Source: Rhynchonema sp. JSB1_4
Taxonomy: Eukaryota; Nematoda; Chromadorea; Monhysterida; Xyalidae
Assembly: GCA_030248065.1 (NCBI GenBank)
Contig: JASAMV010004872.1
Location: 50,591 to 114,590 of the forward strand
DNA: 64,000 nt
Direction of reading: 5' to 3'
Position numbers and translations under genes: made by a program
Notes under the pieces: generated by a model
What the model saw: the letters and a program-made list of their open reading frames with translations, nothing else
What the model was told of the DNA's origin: nothing
Database searches by the model: none
In this document: piece after piece, positions 14,501 through 23,830 of the stretch
Position numbering within the stretch: position 1 is the stretch's first letter
Layout of the letters: each line of letters starts with the position of its first letter

Positions 14501-16409
14501 TAAAAACACGCTCTCCACTCGGTGCGTAAATTCCCTTTTGACTCCCAAAACATTTGTGTGCTGAACAACGCTGCTGTTCGCGTAAGCACGCAACAAATTG
14601 AGGTCAGCCAGCTGGAACTTGTCATCATCTCCCTCAGCCAATCTCTTTCTTTTGTTTGCGAAAACACGTGTATCTGGAGCATTTTTGAATGCGGCCAAGC
14701 AAGCTTTAAAAAAAGTCGTCTCATGAGCTGGTGGCTGGACTATACGTATTATGCTAACATTCGTTTGCAGTTTTGCCTAAATAATGAAAAACCGTATTAA
14801 CTTCACTTGCATTTAATCACGAGCATGCAACAGTTTGTTCTGTCAAAGTTGAGGTTAACGTTTTTATAGTTTCGGGTTTTCTCGGGTTGCCACCTACAAG
14901 GTCGCACAGCTTTCGTATACGGATGCCTCTTTTCACTGAGCTGAGTTTTGAATGAAAACGAGTTCATTTTCTGTGGCACCAAAACCGTTCAGAACCTACA
15001 TGTATGGCCGCTAATGGGCTCCAAAACGCTGCATGACTGAATAACATGTCGTAAACTCCTGGAAAATCATCCATAAACAAATTTTAATCAACTTCTTCTT
15101 TCAGCTGGCGACAATATTCGAACAGCCGCCAAATTTCCGCGGTTCGGCGCAAATGTGGCAACGCATCATGGTGTTCAACGCGATTTGGACTGGGCTGCAC
15201 ATTGTGAACGGTTTCGTGCACATTTTCGTCATTTGCGCCACGGGAACAGCCACGAATGAAGCGGTATGTGGTGCAACAATTAGGAATGAGCCAAAGCTCT
15301 TCTGAATTTATGCTCGCAGTGGTCTTGTGGTTATAGTTTCCCGACCGGTGACATAAGCGCAACTTTGGGTTCGAATCAAATCAAAAAAAACAATCCTCTT
15401 AACTTTTCCAGACTCGATCCGTTACGCAAGCTGTGCTCAACAGCGACCCTCTTGTCTTCGACAACAACAGCGAACGATTCATGGTGGGGATGGTTTAAAT
15501 TTAAAATTATCATCTTCCAAAAAAATGTTTCTGTCAAACATTTATTTTACAGCTTTCCTGTTTCGTCCATAAAACCAGCACTCAATACGCTTGGGGTATG
15601 TCTATATGGAGAGCGTTCCCGCTCGAACGTGGCGCTTTCTTTACGGTGAACTTACTGTAAATTTTTGAATATTTTGTGTTTGTTCCACATTTTGTTATTG
15701 AAACACGATTTCAGATCACAAGCCTTGTGATCACGTACGCTGTCGTTCTGTTCAAGCTCAAGGATCAAGTAAATTTATTTTTTTCTGTCTGTTTTTTTGC
15801 TGAGACGCTTTCTAACCACTCTTTATACGTACAGTACTTAAACTCAGGACATTTTCTCACCCGGTCACTGTGACTGCTCTGACGTGATGAATCTTTCATT
15901 ATGTCATCTGCATCAACAGTGACCGTATGAGCAAAACTGTTATAAGTTCCAAAAGCGGCAAGTTGAAAAGTTACGTCAACCCTCTTGTCATAATTTTTGG
16001 TACATACAATTATATGTCGTAGGTTTTACAATTTATGTTCACCTAGTTTATTTAAAAATTAGTAAGCTTCTTACTTAAATGTGTTCAGTTTGCAAGGCGA
16101 TATTCGGTGAGTGAGATTGTTTATAGAACAACATTTTGAAGTGTTGCCGTGTGAGAAGTCCAGCCCACTTTTGACGTGTGAGAGCAAAAAAACGTATTAT
16201 TTTGCTTTTACTCTTATTTCAAAAAATGAAGAAAAAACACCAAGAATAATTTATAATGCTCGATCCCTACTTTGCAGGACGCCGCCCACCATCCAACCGC
16301 TACGCCAGCCACACTGATGAACACCCAGGGCACCACCCCCGGCTCGTCATTGCCCGTTTCGCCTGCTGAGCTAATCGACAGCTTCAATGGGACAATGTTT
16401 GTGTTCTAG
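5560..16409 (+). CDS. Gustatory-receptor-like (7tm_7) seven-transmembrane protein, 14 coding exons
   Basis: Exons were joined by GT...AG sites and matching phase: 5560-5688, 10486-10669, 11999-12150, 12377-12475, 12550-12618, 12705-12802, 12882-13014, 13317-13397, 14038-14148, 15105-15263, 15412-15483, 15553-15645, 15715-15768, 16278-16409. They total 1566 nt, giving 521 aa plus TAG. The start ATG lies just inside an exon that follows a good acceptor (cattgcag). The protein has a soluble N-terminus, then RPVLRTMQLLGLLPG (about residue 90-105), which resembles the first-helix signature of insect gustatory receptors. Hydrophobic helices follow in exons 3, 4, 6, 7, 9, 10 and 12-13. The intracellular-type segment KFYYRQFVRICE precedes the sixth helix. 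The last helix ends TYAVVLFKLKDQ (about 467-478), matching the family's TYhhhhhQ signature. Known members are ligand-gated channels or receptors for taste, light or internal cues in the plasma membrane; the ligand here cannot be inferred. The length is slightly above the usual 380-480 aa because of both tails. Family confidence is high; exact exon ends are unproven, especially 10486 (an in-frame ATG at 10432 is an alternative start for exon 2). Confidence 0.8.
6205..6485 (-). mobile_element. TA-flanked MITE, copy 1 (intronic)
   Basis: It begins tagtccaaccacg after a TA and ends atggacta before a TA. The interior is the reverse orientation of the elements at 14384-14742 and 22576-22932, and the copy is shortened near its right end. 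TA duplication plus tagtcca termini point to a Tc1/mariner-type non-autonomous element. It lies in the first intron of the gustatory-receptor-like gene and has no coding capacity. Confidence 0.65.
6958..7329 (+). repeat. Dispersed repeat rich in 'aatagaagccccc', copy A
   Basis: It starts near accgcattttctctaatagaag and ends ggaaatacggta. Repeated words such as ctaatagaagccccc and cagaatgtcg(c/a)tgaaaaaatagaa are shared with 44941-45361. The ends resemble inverted copies of a tttccgtatttcc word. The element is non-coding, its superfamily is unknown, and it lies within a long intron. Confidence 0.5.
7781..7980. repeat. 200-bp foldback element with a TTAGGC-rich core
   Basis: The left end cctacaattgtggcccggtc and right end gaccgggccccaactgtagg are inverted copies, and the pairing continues inward (tttactttcagggctaggctta against taagcctaaccctgaaagtg). 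The centre holds cttaggcttaggcg and related ttagac variants. Intronic and non-coding. Confidence 0.7.
9016..9137 (+). repeat. Internal fragment of the TA-flanked MITE family
   Basis: The stretch from cacctcggtgcgtaaattcc to gctggaagttgccatcat matches the interior of the elements at 14384-14742 and 22576-22932, with about 10-15% divergence by eye. Neither terminal inverted repeat is present, so this is a relic. Confidence 0.6.
14384..14742 (+). mobile_element. TA-flanked MITE, copy 2 (best preserved)
   Basis: Termini tagtccagccacgaactcat and atgagctggtggctggacta form an inverted repeat of about 37 bp that continues through gagacgac and gtcgtctc. A TA lies immediately outside each end (14382-14383 and 14743-14744). 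At 359 bp, with no ORF of its own, this fits a non-autonomous Tc1/mariner-type element. It lies in the intron between exons 9 and 10 of the receptor gene. Confidence 0.75.
15312..15395 (+). repeat. tRNA-derived SINE-like fragment with A-rich tail (intronic)
   Basis: The sequence contains an A-box-like tggtcttgtggttatagt, about 32 bases later a B-box-like gggttcgaatc, and then atcaaaaaaaa. These are the internal RNA polymerase III promoter elements of a tRNA, but the sequence does not fold into a complete tRNA because the acceptor stem is not closed. A tRNA-derived SINE head or decayed tRNA pseudogene fits best. Confidence 0.55.
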
Positions 16410-17212
16410 ATGGTGCTGGTGGGGACAAAGTTGGGTGCTCCGGACCCCGTCCCGGCTGGAACCTGAGCGGGACATAAGCATGACTTTACTTTATGACCCG
16501 AATCGGCTGATCTAAAACAAAAGTTGGGCTCGCGCCTGAATATCTGATTATTGTAATGCTGTTGAGCACCAAAAGCAGGATTGCGCAAAAAATCTTTTCG
16601 GGTTCTCTGTTCAAAAAGTACTCACCGGTGTACCAAAACGGCTGGTTTCTACCCAACTCTGCGTTTGTTGGTTTACGTTGTAATGCGATGTTACAGTTTG
16701 CTTCAAAAGCTCAAATTGTTTACCTAGACTATCCAGAAATTTTTTGACTTGTTAATTTTTGTTTTTTTTATTTTTACGTTTCCGTCCCTTGTGTTTTCTT
16801 TTACGTACATTTTTCAGCTTCTTTTTTCAGCTATTCGGGTTCTACTGTTCTAAAAACAAATGATATCGAAAGGCTTTTATCGAATTCTATTTATAAATTA
16901 TTATGTATAGAGACAGTTGATAAAGAAAAACGGAAATTTTCTCAAAATAAACTCAACATTTTGTTTAAGGCACGCGTTACACCAGGGTATTCATCAATGT
17001 TTACTAACGTGGTACTTGAACAAGACCCTACTTGGCGTGGCATCAACTCAAGTGGCACCAGACGCGATTAACACTTGTCGCAAACTGATGACATGACGTA
17101 ATTGTGATGAAGTCAATGTCCTGAAGTAGTGCGAGCCTGAAGCATCTGACAGAATGCTAGAATCAGATATACATATATCTTTTTGCTTCACTGCATGAAT
17201 TCACAACATTCA
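16410..17212. other. 3' flank of the receptor gene
   Basis: AT-rich sequence after the TAG stop. An aaaataaa word near 16944-16951 could serve as a polyadenylation signal. No other feature was recognised. Confidence 0.4.
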
Positions 17213-17220
17213 CTTCACTG

Positions 17221-17644
17221 TATACTTGCGTATTTTTCCGCAAAATATATTTTTGGAAAAAAACCGTTTTTTTCCGAAAAAAAAAAGAATTTTTTTCCAA
17301 ATATTTTTCCAGCACTTAAGGATACCCATGGTCCAAAAACGCCTATTTTGAAGAAAATTTTGTCGGGAAATGGCCTGAAACAGGCTAAAAATGCGCTTGG
17401 AGATTAAAAAGTGCTCATTTAGAACTGTTAAGCATCGATTTACATTGGTTTTGACAACATCCTTTCGCAACCTTGGAAAATTTCTCGGAAATTTTTGGAA
17501 AAAAGCCGTTTTTTTCAAAAGTTGCCACTTGGAAAGATTTCCGGAAAAATAAAAACGTATTTTTCCGGGCCTCGGAAAAAAACGGGTTTTTTTCGTTTTT
17601 TTTTTTCGGAAAAAAAACGGTTTTTTTTCCGGCCCGCAAGTATA
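17221..17644. mobile_element. hAT-like MITE with an 8-bp target duplication
   Basis: Termini tatacttgcg and cgcaagtata are perfect inverted copies. They are flanked by a perfect 8-bp direct repeat, cttcactg, at 17213-17220 and 17645-17652. An 8-bp duplication is typical of hAT transposons. The 424-bp interior is built of palindromic runs such as ggaaaaaaaccgttttttt. It contains no transposase; the open frames in it arise from A/T runs. Confidence 0.75.
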
Positions 17645-18189
17645 CTTCACTGCATTGTAACCGCACTATAGGTTAGCGCTATGCTATGCTTTGAGATGGG
17701 AAAGCTGCTGGGCATCAGTTAAATTCGTATTAGAAAATCTGTGAAACATCAGCCAGGCAGGCCCATGTGCTTAAAAACGGTCTGAGCTAAATTGATGCTT
17801 CACCAGATAACTATGGTTTATGCTGTAACACCTTGATTCTGAAGCTTTAACATTGCTGCGTCACTCCTTTCCGGCTTGGTTATGATGCTGTGGGCTTCCC
17901 TCCTCCCTTCCCTATCCTCTTAGACTGGTTTCCTTGACTGCTGTGCTGCACAAACATGGAAAACTGCCACCAAGTGTGTGATCAAATGATCATTATTATT
18001 TTGTTAAACCAAATAAACTTGCTTCACCCTTACACAAAGACCTAGATTAATATTGTCCCAAAATATTCAGAACAGGACCATGGGCTAATTTTGCTTGAAA
18101 AAATGGTCATGCTATGTTACATGTACCTAGCCATTATAAAGAAATCCCATAGACATTGCTGCTGTATGCTTGTTTTCATGTCCTTTCAG

Positions 18190-18297
18190 GTGCCTGGCAC
18201 TGATTCCTGCAACACCATTTCACGATTAATCATACGCCTCGGTTTCTTTGCACTGCTGTTGCCGTTGCGTGACTTGGGGGAAAGACGGCAACTGTAA
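18190..18297 (+). CDS. Possible terminal exon (weak)
   Basis: After the acceptor-like tcctttcag an open frame of about 35 codons begins VPGTDSCNTISR, contains the hydrophobic LGFFALLLPL and stops at TAA. It could be a last exon of an unidentified small gene, or chance. It is not phase-compatible with the exon at 19164, so I did not join them. Confidence 0.2.
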   Translation: MPGTDSCNTISRLIIRLGFFALLLPLRDLGERRQL

Positions 18298-19163
18298 ATC
18301 AAAGGTTTCTAATTTCGACGCTGCTGACACGCACAGCTTGTGTGATTGAAACATTCGAAATGCACACGAGCCTGCTACGTGCTTTGTTGACTGTGTGTTG
18401 AGCTTGTTGCCTGCTTCGACTTCGAACGGGAGTTTCACTGCGTCTGTAAAAATGCATGAGGCAACGAAATTAGAAATTTACTTTTCCAACACCTGAGAAG
18501 GACCCACTACTCTGTAAAGGGCAGCTGTGCTCGAGTGATTATGCCCTGCGGGCACAGACGAGGTAAAGCTAATCAGGTTCTTGTAACCTTGTCGGACTTT
18601 CATGATAGACCATGGTAGAGAGCAACAAACCACGCATTAAACAACGAGTAAAAACTATTACGTCAGGTTCTTTACCTGCTGCGACTTTCCAAGGTACGAC
18701 GCGGCCCTAAACATATTCAATAATGTTTCTGCACAAGCCAAGAGAACCCGCCATTGAGCAGGTGCATTTTGCCTGACTTGCATGGTTTGCCGTAGAGCCA
18801 GCCGCAATGTGCGTGCTTTGATGCAATTGGCAAGAGGTCCTGCACATACGACTGCACAATGACTAAGACTGCATTAGATCCGATCACAGCTCCCTTATCG
18901 GTACGTTTATGTACCTAACTGTTAGTCTTTTGATAAAGTCAACCACTATGTGGAAACTTCATTTTTCGAACGCAAAGTGCACCCAAGCTGCGTCAAGGCT
19001 GTAGGTTGCAAACATACCAGTGCTGCATTGTTTCTTGCAAATTTCGATAGTGTACTTACATTTAAGGGATGTATGTTGCTGTTCGTTAACATCCTTTTCA
19101 TTGTTTGAAAAAACCGTACTTGTGTGTCGTTTTTCATTTTCTTGAGTTAAGAAAATCCTGCAG

Positions 19164-20164
19164 AACACGTTCGTAGTGTGGCGCTTATTTACGCTGCTCT
19201 CGCACAAGGGGCGTCAGGCGTCAGCGGGTTTTCAAAAACAGCAGTCTGCTCCTCAACAACCTAAACCAAAGTTTAAGAATAAGTATGAGCCTTCGCCTGA
19301 TGTTCGATGGCCGATACTGAGTCAGTCCGCTATTTCTCCGTACCTCCAATACATAACGCAAACGTTGACCTTAACCACGCCTCATGCGAGCTTGTGCTTG
19401 AAAAGTGGATATTGCACTGCACCTGGGCGTTGATTTGTGAGTTATGGACCCACATTGGTCAATACCACATATGTGGTCCACACCCCAATTTAATAATTGC
19501 TGCTGCTAGAATATTCAAACCACGTCCAAATATGAAACGAAGGACCTATGTATGTATGTATGTACATACATACATTGTATTCTTGGTTGGTACCTCGCTT
19601 GACGTATATTTGGTAATATCCTGCCAACAAAGTTTCGGGCCCTGCCTCCGTTTCTCGCAAATTTCCCAGATCACTGATGGACGGTTCAAAGCCATTCATG
19701 CATAGGAAAACTGTGTTTCAGTTGTTTCGGCATTTTAACCTCTCTGACTGCTTTGCACTCAACTCACACACATCACTGCACGTACACACATAATACTGTA
19801 AGCCCAGGTTGATAACGATGCTTTCTAGCCCTATGAAGTTATAGCCGTTTTGAAAAACATTCGTTTCTGTTATGCATACCAAAATGATGAACTGTGGTCT
19901 ACATTACCTACATACTCAGTATAACTTGTTGGGACGCTCTTCGTACTTTTGACCAAAAACAGTAGACGTGGACCAAAAGAATATCGTAACCATGCATTTG
20001 AAAAGAACATGTGCATTTCAACAATACCCAAACAATTGTATTTTCTTTCACCTTAGTTATTTCGCATATCGGTGGGTTGTTTTCTCCAAGTCACACGGAA
20101 CCTTACAGGCGGATTGTCCGTTGGTGTCATTTACGCCGCCTTGCTAATGCTGGTGACGCTATAA
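19164..20164 (+). CDS. C-terminal exons of a small tail-anchored membrane protein (5' end not found)
   Basis: Exon 19164-19320 follows tcctgcag and ends in the donor gtcagt in phase 1. Exon 20109-20164 follows ccttacag, starts in the matching phase and ends at TAA. Joined, they encode about 70 residues: a basic Gln/Pro-rich stretch (QKQQSAPQQPKPKFKNKYE), then PDVRWPIL leading into a single hydrophobic helix, GLSVGVIYAALLMLVTL, at the extreme C-terminus. That is the shape of a tail-anchored or small single-pass protein. I do not recognise the family. The frame closes upstream of 19164, so at least one earlier exon with a start codon must exist. Confidence 0.4.
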
Positions 20165-21268
20165 AATAAACAAATTTTTGCCTGACTTTCAAGGCGTGGC
20201 GATAGGAAACGACACACTGCGGACCTTCGCCCACTAATCAATCAGCGCCCAGAATCGAGCTCTCTCACTATTGCACGCAGCAAGTGATGTTTCAGACGAT
20301 CAATAAGATTCTGCTCGTGGTGCTTTTTTGGAGGTCAATTGGCCAAAGGTGTTCGCACTGACGAGGCCTTGGCACTACGCTCGTCTGTGAAAACAGTCCA
20401 AATCGGGCAAAACTCATTTCATGATTCAGCTTGCACACTGCATTTTCAAGCAAATCCAAGCACAACACGCAGGTATCCCACGTAAACAGAAAATCTATGC
20501 AATAAACATGTGGCATACATCTCTCATCGTGTCTGGGCCGTGTCTCCGCTGCGACACTGCTTATACAGTACTCGGAACGCAGGCGCGAAACAAACGACAA
20601 CCGGAATAAACAAGCTCATCAGCGCGCAAGGCATGAGCAGTTTGCGATAGCATAAACAGCTGAGAAAAATGCCGAGACGTTGCTTGCGTCGTTATTGTGC
20701 TCACATTCGGTCCTGGACGTTTTGGAAACAAACTTTTTTCTCGAAACCCCTGCTCGGATAGACCTTGAAGTCTAGTGATTTATATTTATTTTCCGAAGCT
20801 CATCTGCGCGCTGCGGTGTGTGGCTGCACTGGCGTTTCTCCAAGCGCATTTATGCTGCTCGCTCTTTTCTGCGCCAAGTCAGCGACACAAAATTAGAAAT
20901 CAGTGAGGAGACACCCTTTTGGCGCATAAATGTGCCCAGCTGGTTGGGTCGTTGCGTGTGCGTGCGAAAAAACACAATTGCAAGCTCAGCGCGCCATTTT
21001 TTTCATTCTTTGAGCACACGCCATGGCTTCAAACAGTGCCTTTCGGTTTGTCAGGTACTGTCCGTAACGAGGGTCAGAATTGTATATGGGCCACCTGGCC
21101 TCAACCTTCACTGTTATTACTTTGCCGTATGTTCGCTTGTCTCCTTTTCATGGAAGTTCTCGGAACTGTGGTGCTGCTGCACTAGGTCATCGACGGCGTG
21201 CACATACGGTACTAAACAAATTTCGTGAAGTGTCCGCTGGTAATGACTCTCCTATTTTTTGCAACCAG

Positions 21269-21361
21269 TAATTTTTATGCCGGGCTCATTGACGCCTCGA
21301 AGACGGAAACGAGGCCCATGGGACACACTCAAAGTCGTTGTCGTTACGGACACTAACAAAA
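21269..21361 (+). CDS. Probable first coding exon, gene unknown
   Basis: A good polypyrimidine tract and acceptor (ttttttgcaaccag) precede an exon whose ATG at 21277 opens MPGSLTPRRRKRGPWDTLK. It continues with a hydrophobic VVVV segment and ends in a strong donor (aaaa then gtaagg) in phase 1. Codon use resembles the neighbouring genes. It may be the 5' exon of the gene at 32448-41733, but no connecting exons were established across about 11 kb; weaker open segments at 24482-24709 and 26840-27003 are phase-compatible at their starts only. Confidence 0.4.
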
Positions 21362-22575
21362 GTAAGGACTGCTCGATATTTTCCCTTTTTCCGAAAGTCT
21401 TTTTGCCACGTTGCTGGTTTCAGGCCGTTGGATTTTTTTACTGTAATTGGGAGTTTATACCCCAGCCGAAAACTTGGGTCTCAGTGACACTTCCTTGGCA
21501 GAAAGGTATCCAGTACAGTTACATTAGGAACTTATTGGAACCACTCTTACAGCGTATCATTTTTGTATAATTGTATCATACATTATTTTCCCCATTTATA
21601 TTCATGTGAACTTTTTTTGTATGAGAGAATAACTGGATAAGCACGAGGAGCCAATGCCGGGTTAACATAAGAGGTTAAGATGATCTGCAGTTTATTTTTC
21701 ATAACCCCTAACGCATTAAGGTGTGTGGCCTGGTAACACATGTGCTCCACAAAACACTCAGGTAATATTACCTGCTAAGCTTGTTATGCATTATTTATAG
21801 GGGAAAATGTTCCCACGTTCACGGAACAGACCGTTCGATTTTTTCCAAGACAGAATACCGCCCAAAATTCTGAGAATGAAAATTTCAGATTTACCGAAAG
21901 AACTCAATAGCAGACCACTAAAGATACAAACGACGCTTTTTGTCTCATGTTATTCTGTTGGCCTTTGTTTTGTTTTGAACGCCTTGCATAAATAGCCAAG
22001 CAAAGGCTACGGCCAATTATAATTGAACCCGAGCAGCTTGCCATACACGCGCGCGTGCGTGTGTGTGTTAGCTGTCAGTTACGGAGCTTACCTGTCAGAA
22101 TATCTCATTTCAGGGCAGCATTTTAAATCTAGGACTGTCTTATTGTGCCTGATTATCAGGTTTAGCTTGATGGTTTGGCCTCAGTTTGGATTCTGTCCCA
22201 CGTTAACTCAGAGCCTCTCTTTGATTTTCAAAGCTCGGATTACCAAAGCAATGGGGGGTCTGGTTAAACATATGCACGGCGTAGGACTAGGGCATACTAA
22301 TTTTCCGGCTTACCGATGATATTCATGTCAGCAAAGCTTTAAATCATAAACACAGCCAGGTTAGGTCTGAATAATTCATTTATTTACCGGTTTCTTGCAC
22401 TCACTGTGATAATCCCCCTGGCGAAGTGTTTTAAAATAGAACCATGCAGACACTGTGACAATACCAGTCTTGATTGAAGTTATTTTGAGAAAAAAACACG
22501 ATTTTCAGTATTTTCACAAGACCGTTCTGCTAACCACGTTGCCTGTGGTAAACCTCTCTTACACGCCTTGCTGTA

Positions 22576-22932
22576 TAGTCCAGCCACGAACTCATGAGAC
22601 GACTTATTTTGAAGTTGACTTGAACGGATCCAATAATGTTCCGGTTCCACGTATTTTGGAAATGAAAGAAAGAGAAATGTATGTATTTTTTAAAACACGC
22701 TCTCCACCTCGGTGCGTAAATTCCCTTTTGACTCCCAAAACATTTGTGTGTTGAACGACGTTGCTGTTCGCGTAAGCACGCAACAAATTGAGGTCAGCCA
22801 GCTGGAACTTGTCATCATCTCTCTCGGCCCAATCTCTTTCTTTTGTTTGCGAAAACCCGTGAACCGGCGCATTTTTGAATCTGACCAAGCAAGCTTTAAA
22901 AAGAGTCGTCTTATGAGCACGTGGTTGGACTA
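22576..22932 (+). mobile_element. TA-flanked MITE, copy 3
   Basis: Left end tagtccagccacgaactcat follows a TA at 22574-22575; right end gagcacgtggttggacta. The interior is closely similar over its length to 14384-14742. The base pair outside the right end is TG rather than TA, so the right target copy has mutated. Non-autonomous. Confidence 0.7.
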
Positions 22933-23575
22933 TGCGCATGTACGTGGTATATGTTATTCCCCCCTTTAAACAAGAATCCATGTACGGCACGTAATGCGAT
23001 GAACGACCATGCACTTGGGCTATTTTATAAAGGGCCGAATGCGATGTGCGACAAAAAATGCCGTTTTCTGATTTTTGTTTTAAATCTCTTTTAGATTGCT
23101 TGCTTGCCGAAACCCGGATGAATTCTACTATGTGAAACACATTTTTTCAAAATCTGTCCCATTTTTATAATAAAGACTCATTAACCGGGCGCGTCCTACT
23201 AAATCCCTAAACACTGGACATTTATCATAATATTTAACCTGAACCATATTATATTTTCATACCTCGTAATTCATTTTAGCACCTACTAACCTCAACTCGG
23301 CTAAACACACATTATAATGGTCATTATAATAATACATATAATAATAACACATGGTTAACAATGGACTCCACGCGCCATCTACGGACCTGCCATTATTATA
23401 ACACACGGTTAGTGTCATATTGATATGCTTGGGTCAGAATGTACATTTTCATTATCGGACTACCGGTCACTTACCTTTGTTAATACTTGTTATGTTGATT
23501 TTGGGGACTTGACAGCCCCTTTCACAGATCAGAATGTGGGACAACAATTGGCCTTTTTTGCTTAAGCTATGTGAT

Positions 23576-23830
23576 TAAATAAATGCGGAATGCGGAAATT
23601 GGTTGGTGAGCAGATAAATGCGGAATGTGAACTTTTTGCATTCCGCATTCCGCGTTTGTCTGCTCACTTTTGCGGAATGGTGCGTGCTTGGGTGACGATG
23701 ACAACTCAAAGGTTGCGTGTTAACGAAAACAGCAACTGAGATGTTTGACCAAAAGCATAACTTTGCTTGCAGAAATTCAAAATTCCGCAAAGGTGAGCAG
23801 ATAAACGCGGAATGCGGAGTGCAGAAATTT
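23576..23830. repeat. cattccgc/gcggaatg palindromic repeat, copy 1
   Basis: Multiple direct and inverted copies of the word gcagataaa(t/c)gcggaatg surround a core that includes gcgtgttaacg and ttttgcttgcagaaattc. It is related to 29871-30021 and 45367-45673 and, more distantly, to 57840-57985. Non-coding. Confidence 0.6.

Noticed and set aside
17210..17676. Overlapping ORFs rich in Phe and Lys on both strands
   Set aside because: They arise from A and T runs inside the hAT-like MITE at 17221-17644.
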